Source of the DNA: a virus
IMG/VR virus record: IMGVR_UViG_3300036766_001458
Span: 1 to 43,214 of that record
Length of the DNA stretch: 43,214 bases
Strand: one strand, 5' to 3'
Numbering within the stretch: the first letter of the stretch is position 1; each line of letters begins with the position of its first letter. The notes beneath the pieces were generated by a model. The model made no database searches, was not told the origin of the DNA, and was given only the letters and a program-made list of their open reading frames with translations. A program made the translations under genes and the position numbers. This document shows positions 41,386 to 43,214 of the stretch, piece after piece.

Positions 41386-41790
41386 TTACTCGACAACTTC
41401 TTCATACCCGTCAAAAGAAGAATATCCGTCCGCCATAATAGAGTCACCAATAGCCTTCATCAATATTTCTTGCGCGATATTATTTTTATTTACAGTTAAC
41501 TCAGCCTCTTTTATTAAAGTTTCACACGTAATAACAAACTCATCAAATTGTTCTCTATTATTTTTACCATATCCATATATACCATGAAATGAATTATGAC
41601 ACCTGGCGCAAAGTGTTATTCCGCAGTCCATAGAGTATCTTTCTTCAGGATATGCGTCCCAAGACATTATATGATGACTATGTAATTCTACCCCGCGCCT
41701 GGAACACAATTGACAAGTATAAAAATCGCGCTGTTTAATAGCCTTTGCCCAACGAATAAATTCTAAGTCTTCTTTCCTGTCATATTTCAT
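41386..41790 (-). CDS. HNH endonuclease, small
   Basis: A 134-residue protein with a classic HNH fold: CQLCSRRGVELHSHHI (Cys26, Cys29, His37, His39-His40) and CARCHNSFHGIYG with the last HNH residues. No long arm is present, so it differs from the homing paralogues at 10959-16187. It may be a host-DNA nicking or packaging-related nuclease. It overlaps the metalloprotease-like gene by four bases. Confidence 0.85.
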   Translation of the reverse strand: MKYDRKEDLEFIRWAKAIKQRDFYTCQLCSRRGVELHSHHIMSWDAYPEERYSMDCGITLCARCHNSFHGIYGYGKNNREQFDEFVITCETLIKEAELTVNKNNIAQEILMKAIGDSIMADGYSSFDGYEEVVE

Positions 41791-42422
41791 TTATTTTGAT
41801 TATGTATTTTTTGTTCTTCTGCTAATGCTGGAGTTTCAGCTCCAACAAATCCTTTTTCAGGATCGTAGCTTTTTACATGCCCCGCTTCATGAGCCAAAAC
41901 CGATACTATATTATTAATTATTGCGTCGTCTATATCTTCTTTAGCAGAACCAGCAAGTTCTTTTTCAACTTCAGATTTTATTCTTGGAAAATTAATATGT
42001 ATTACCGTAGGATCTTTTCCTTTTCCGCTTTCCACATGTCCATAGTTTGCCTCAGGACCAGACACAATTTTCCTAACCCCAACAAAATAATTAGGCTGCA
42101 TTTGTTTTAACTTTTGAACGGCTTTATCAATTAAAGTTTCTTGCGGCTCAATTCTAACTTGTGGACTGGCCAATTCAGCGTCCACAGGTTCTTGCTGAGC
42201 GCGTTTGTTTAAAATCTTTATAACTTCTCTGTATTTTTGTAAAGGGTCAGAAAGCGCCGCAGAAACATAAATATAGTCTTCGAAAGTATTACTGTTCAAA
42301 CAAGCATTACATAGAGTTAAATCTCTTTTAAAAGAAGCAATTTTGACAGTATGAAGCTCAGGAGTTAAATATTCCAGTCCGCAAGCCTCACAATTGGCCG
42401 ATTTTGAGTATATTCTTGCCAT
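41787..42422 (-). CDS. HEAGH zinc metalloprotease-like protein with N-terminal zinc ribbon
   Basis: A 211-residue protein. The N-terminus has two CxxC pairs (CEACGLE, CNACLNS) forming a zinc ribbon. The C-terminal end has LAHEAGHVKSYD (His178, Glu179, His182), the HExxH core of zinc peptidases, and GFVGAETPALAEEQK, which could supply the third ligand. It may cleave a host or phage protein. It resembles the metallopeptidase logic of ImmA/IrrE-type proteins but the family is not established. It overlaps the HNH gene by four bases. Confidence 0.75.
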   Translation of the reverse strand: MARIYSKSANCEACGLEYLTPELHTVKIASFKRDLTLCNACLNSNTFEDYIYVSAALSDPLQKYREVIKILNKRAQQEPVDAELASPQVRIEPQETLIDKAVQKLKQMQPNYFVGVRKIVSGPEANYGHVESGKGKDPTVIHINFPRIKSEVEKELAGSAKEDIDDAIINNIVSVLAHEAGHVKSYDPEKGFVGAETPALAEEQKIHNQNK

Positions 42423-42449
42423 GGAATATATACAACAATATTCATAACG

Positions 42450-42995
42450 CTACTCGACCGGCAATATTATATGTGTTTTACGCTTAACCCTCTCAACATC
42501 AGAGAAATAATCAGCCCACGATGGATGTTGAGGCTGCATTAATATATATTCCGTTGTTAATGTTATTTCTGGTATTGTAGGCTTATGAAGTAATCTCATT
42601 CCGGCTTGTTCAGGAGTTTTATTTGCTTTTCTAGCGTTACAATCCGTACAAGCAGAAGCGGCATTTAGCCATGTAGATTCCCCGCCCAAACTAGTAGGAA
42701 GAATATGATCCAGAGTTATTTTAGACGGAGTGACAGCAATTCCGCAATATAAACACTGATACAAATCTCTTCTGAACACACCAACGCGATTAAATTTGCT
42801 TCTTATTCTGGCGCGAGGAACATAATAAGTCATACGAACAACTGCCGGAAGTTTTATTTTACCCGAAACCCAATTAATTTCCTCATCCCAAGTTGAAACA
42901 ATATCGACTTTTTGCTTGATAATTAATTTTATCAACTTTCGAAATCCAATAAAAGAAATGGTTTCATAAGAACTATTAAGCAGCAGAGTTTTCAT
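42450..42995 (-). CDS. HNH endonuclease (LLLNSSYE type)
   Basis: A 181-residue HNH nuclease beginning MKTLLLNSSYETISF, followed by a basic arm (YVPRARIRSKFNRVGVFRRD). The nuclease core is CLYCGIAV, ITLDHILPTSLGGE and CTDCNARKANKTPEQAGM. Proteins of this type are widespread in bacteria and phages, with roles from homing to DNA repair. The start overlaps the end of the methyltransferase gene by 20 bases. Confidence 0.88.
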   Translation of the reverse strand: MKTLLLNSSYETISFIGFRKLIKLIIKQKVDIVSTWDEEINWVSGKIKLPAVVRMTYYVPRARIRSKFNRVGVFRRDLYQCLYCGIAVTPSKITLDHILPTSLGGESTWLNAASACTDCNARKANKTPEQAGMRLLHKPTIPEITLTTEYILMQPQHPSWADYFSDVERVKRKTHIILPVE

Positions 42996-43214
42996 TTAAG
43001 GTATCTTTTATTGACTCTCTTATGTCTTTATTTATTGTTGCGGGCGCTTGATTACCAATACATACCCAACCTGGCCTATCTCTTCTTGCGAACATTTCAA
43101 TTTTTTTATTAGATTTGCCAGGAAACATCAAATCTAACATATCTTGTAGGCCTTCAGGTTTCTCTGAGTGCTTGCCTATCGGTGCTAAAAATACGGAGCG
43201 GCAGGACTTATTGC
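42976..43214 (-). CDS. MT-A70 family DNA adenine methyltransferase, C-terminal fragment
   Basis: The frame enters from the right edge and ends at TAA 42978-42976, giving 78 visible residues. APIGKHSEKPEGLQDMLDLM and IEMFARRDRPGWVCIGNQ match the conserved C-terminus of MT-A70-type N6-adenine methyltransferases (KP...ELFAR..RPGW..WGN). The catalytic DPPW lies outside the window. Such enzymes may protect phage DNA from restriction. It overlaps the HNH gene by 20 bases. Confidence 0.82.
   Translation of the reverse strand, partial: NKSCRSVFLAPIGKHSEKPEGLQDMLDLMFPGKSNKKIEMFARRDRPGWVCIGNQAPATINKDIRESIKDTLNENSAA

Overview
This window is a gene-dense stretch of a large, AT-rich tailed-phage (Caudoviricetes) genome. 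Every convincing gene over 43 kb lies on the minus strand. Genes abut with 1-25 base overlaps, ATGA/TAATG junctions are common, and no gap over 300 bases lacks a gene. The content is that of a big, self-sufficient virulent phage: its own replicative polymerase, primase parts, recombination and repair set, nucleotide enzymes and translation factors. No integrase, repressor, plasmid partition gene, tRNA or CRISPR array was seen. The host is not identifiable with certainty. A Cys-rich lipoprotein (32447-32716) resembles lipoproteins common in Myxococcota and related former Deltaproteobacteria, which is a weak host hint.

Layout from right to left, the direction of transcription. (1) 43214-37199: end of an MT-A70-type DNA adenine methyltransferase, two HNH proteins, an HEAGH metalloprotease-like protein, dUTPase, a DraRnl-type RNA ligase and a membrane-anchored protein with a beta-rich tail. 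Two small genes sit at 37199-37514. (2) 37202-36121: translation initiation factor IF-3 overlapping a peptide deformylase that carries a C-terminal SEC-C zinc motif. Then come a ribbon-helix-helix protein, thioredoxin and about nine small unknowns, including the lipoprotein. (3) 32336-27540: a stand-alone CHC2 zinc-finger half of a DnaG-type primase, the SbcD/SbcC nuclease pair, a small membrane protein and deoxynucleotide monophosphate kinase. (4) 27506-22487: a virion-type protein with a chitobiase-like domain, a Cas4/RecB-like nuclease, trigger factor, and a homing-type endonuclease with zinc repeats at each end of the region. (5) 21534-17250: two small proteins and a 1207-residue DNA polymerase III alpha subunit. 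(6) 17231-9192: zinc-ribbon protein, a possible UvsY-like mediator, RecA/UvsX, a single-strand-binding-like protein followed by a clear terminator, a RuvC-like resolvase, a second zinc-ribbon protein and the catalytic TOPRIM half of the primase. Three paralogous HNH homing endonucleases are interleaved. (7) 9185-6210: a LAGLIDADG endonuclease, a sigma-region-4-like protein split by a mini-intein, a GIY-YIG endonuclease and an apparently frameshifted gene. (8) 5778-1: four to five large helical proteins, probably virion or packaging related, including a possible small terminase.

How the genes fit together. The core is a bacterial-style replisome (DnaE polymerase, DnaG split into two distant genes) joined to T4-like recombination functions (RecA/UvsX, possible UvsY, SSB, SbcCD/gp46-47, RuvC). 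IF-3, deformylase and trigger factor act in order on initiation, N-terminal processing and folding of nascent chains, so the phage appears equipped to bias the host ribosome. Seven homing-type endonucleases plus one intein occupy gene junctions, mostly beside replication and recombination genes.
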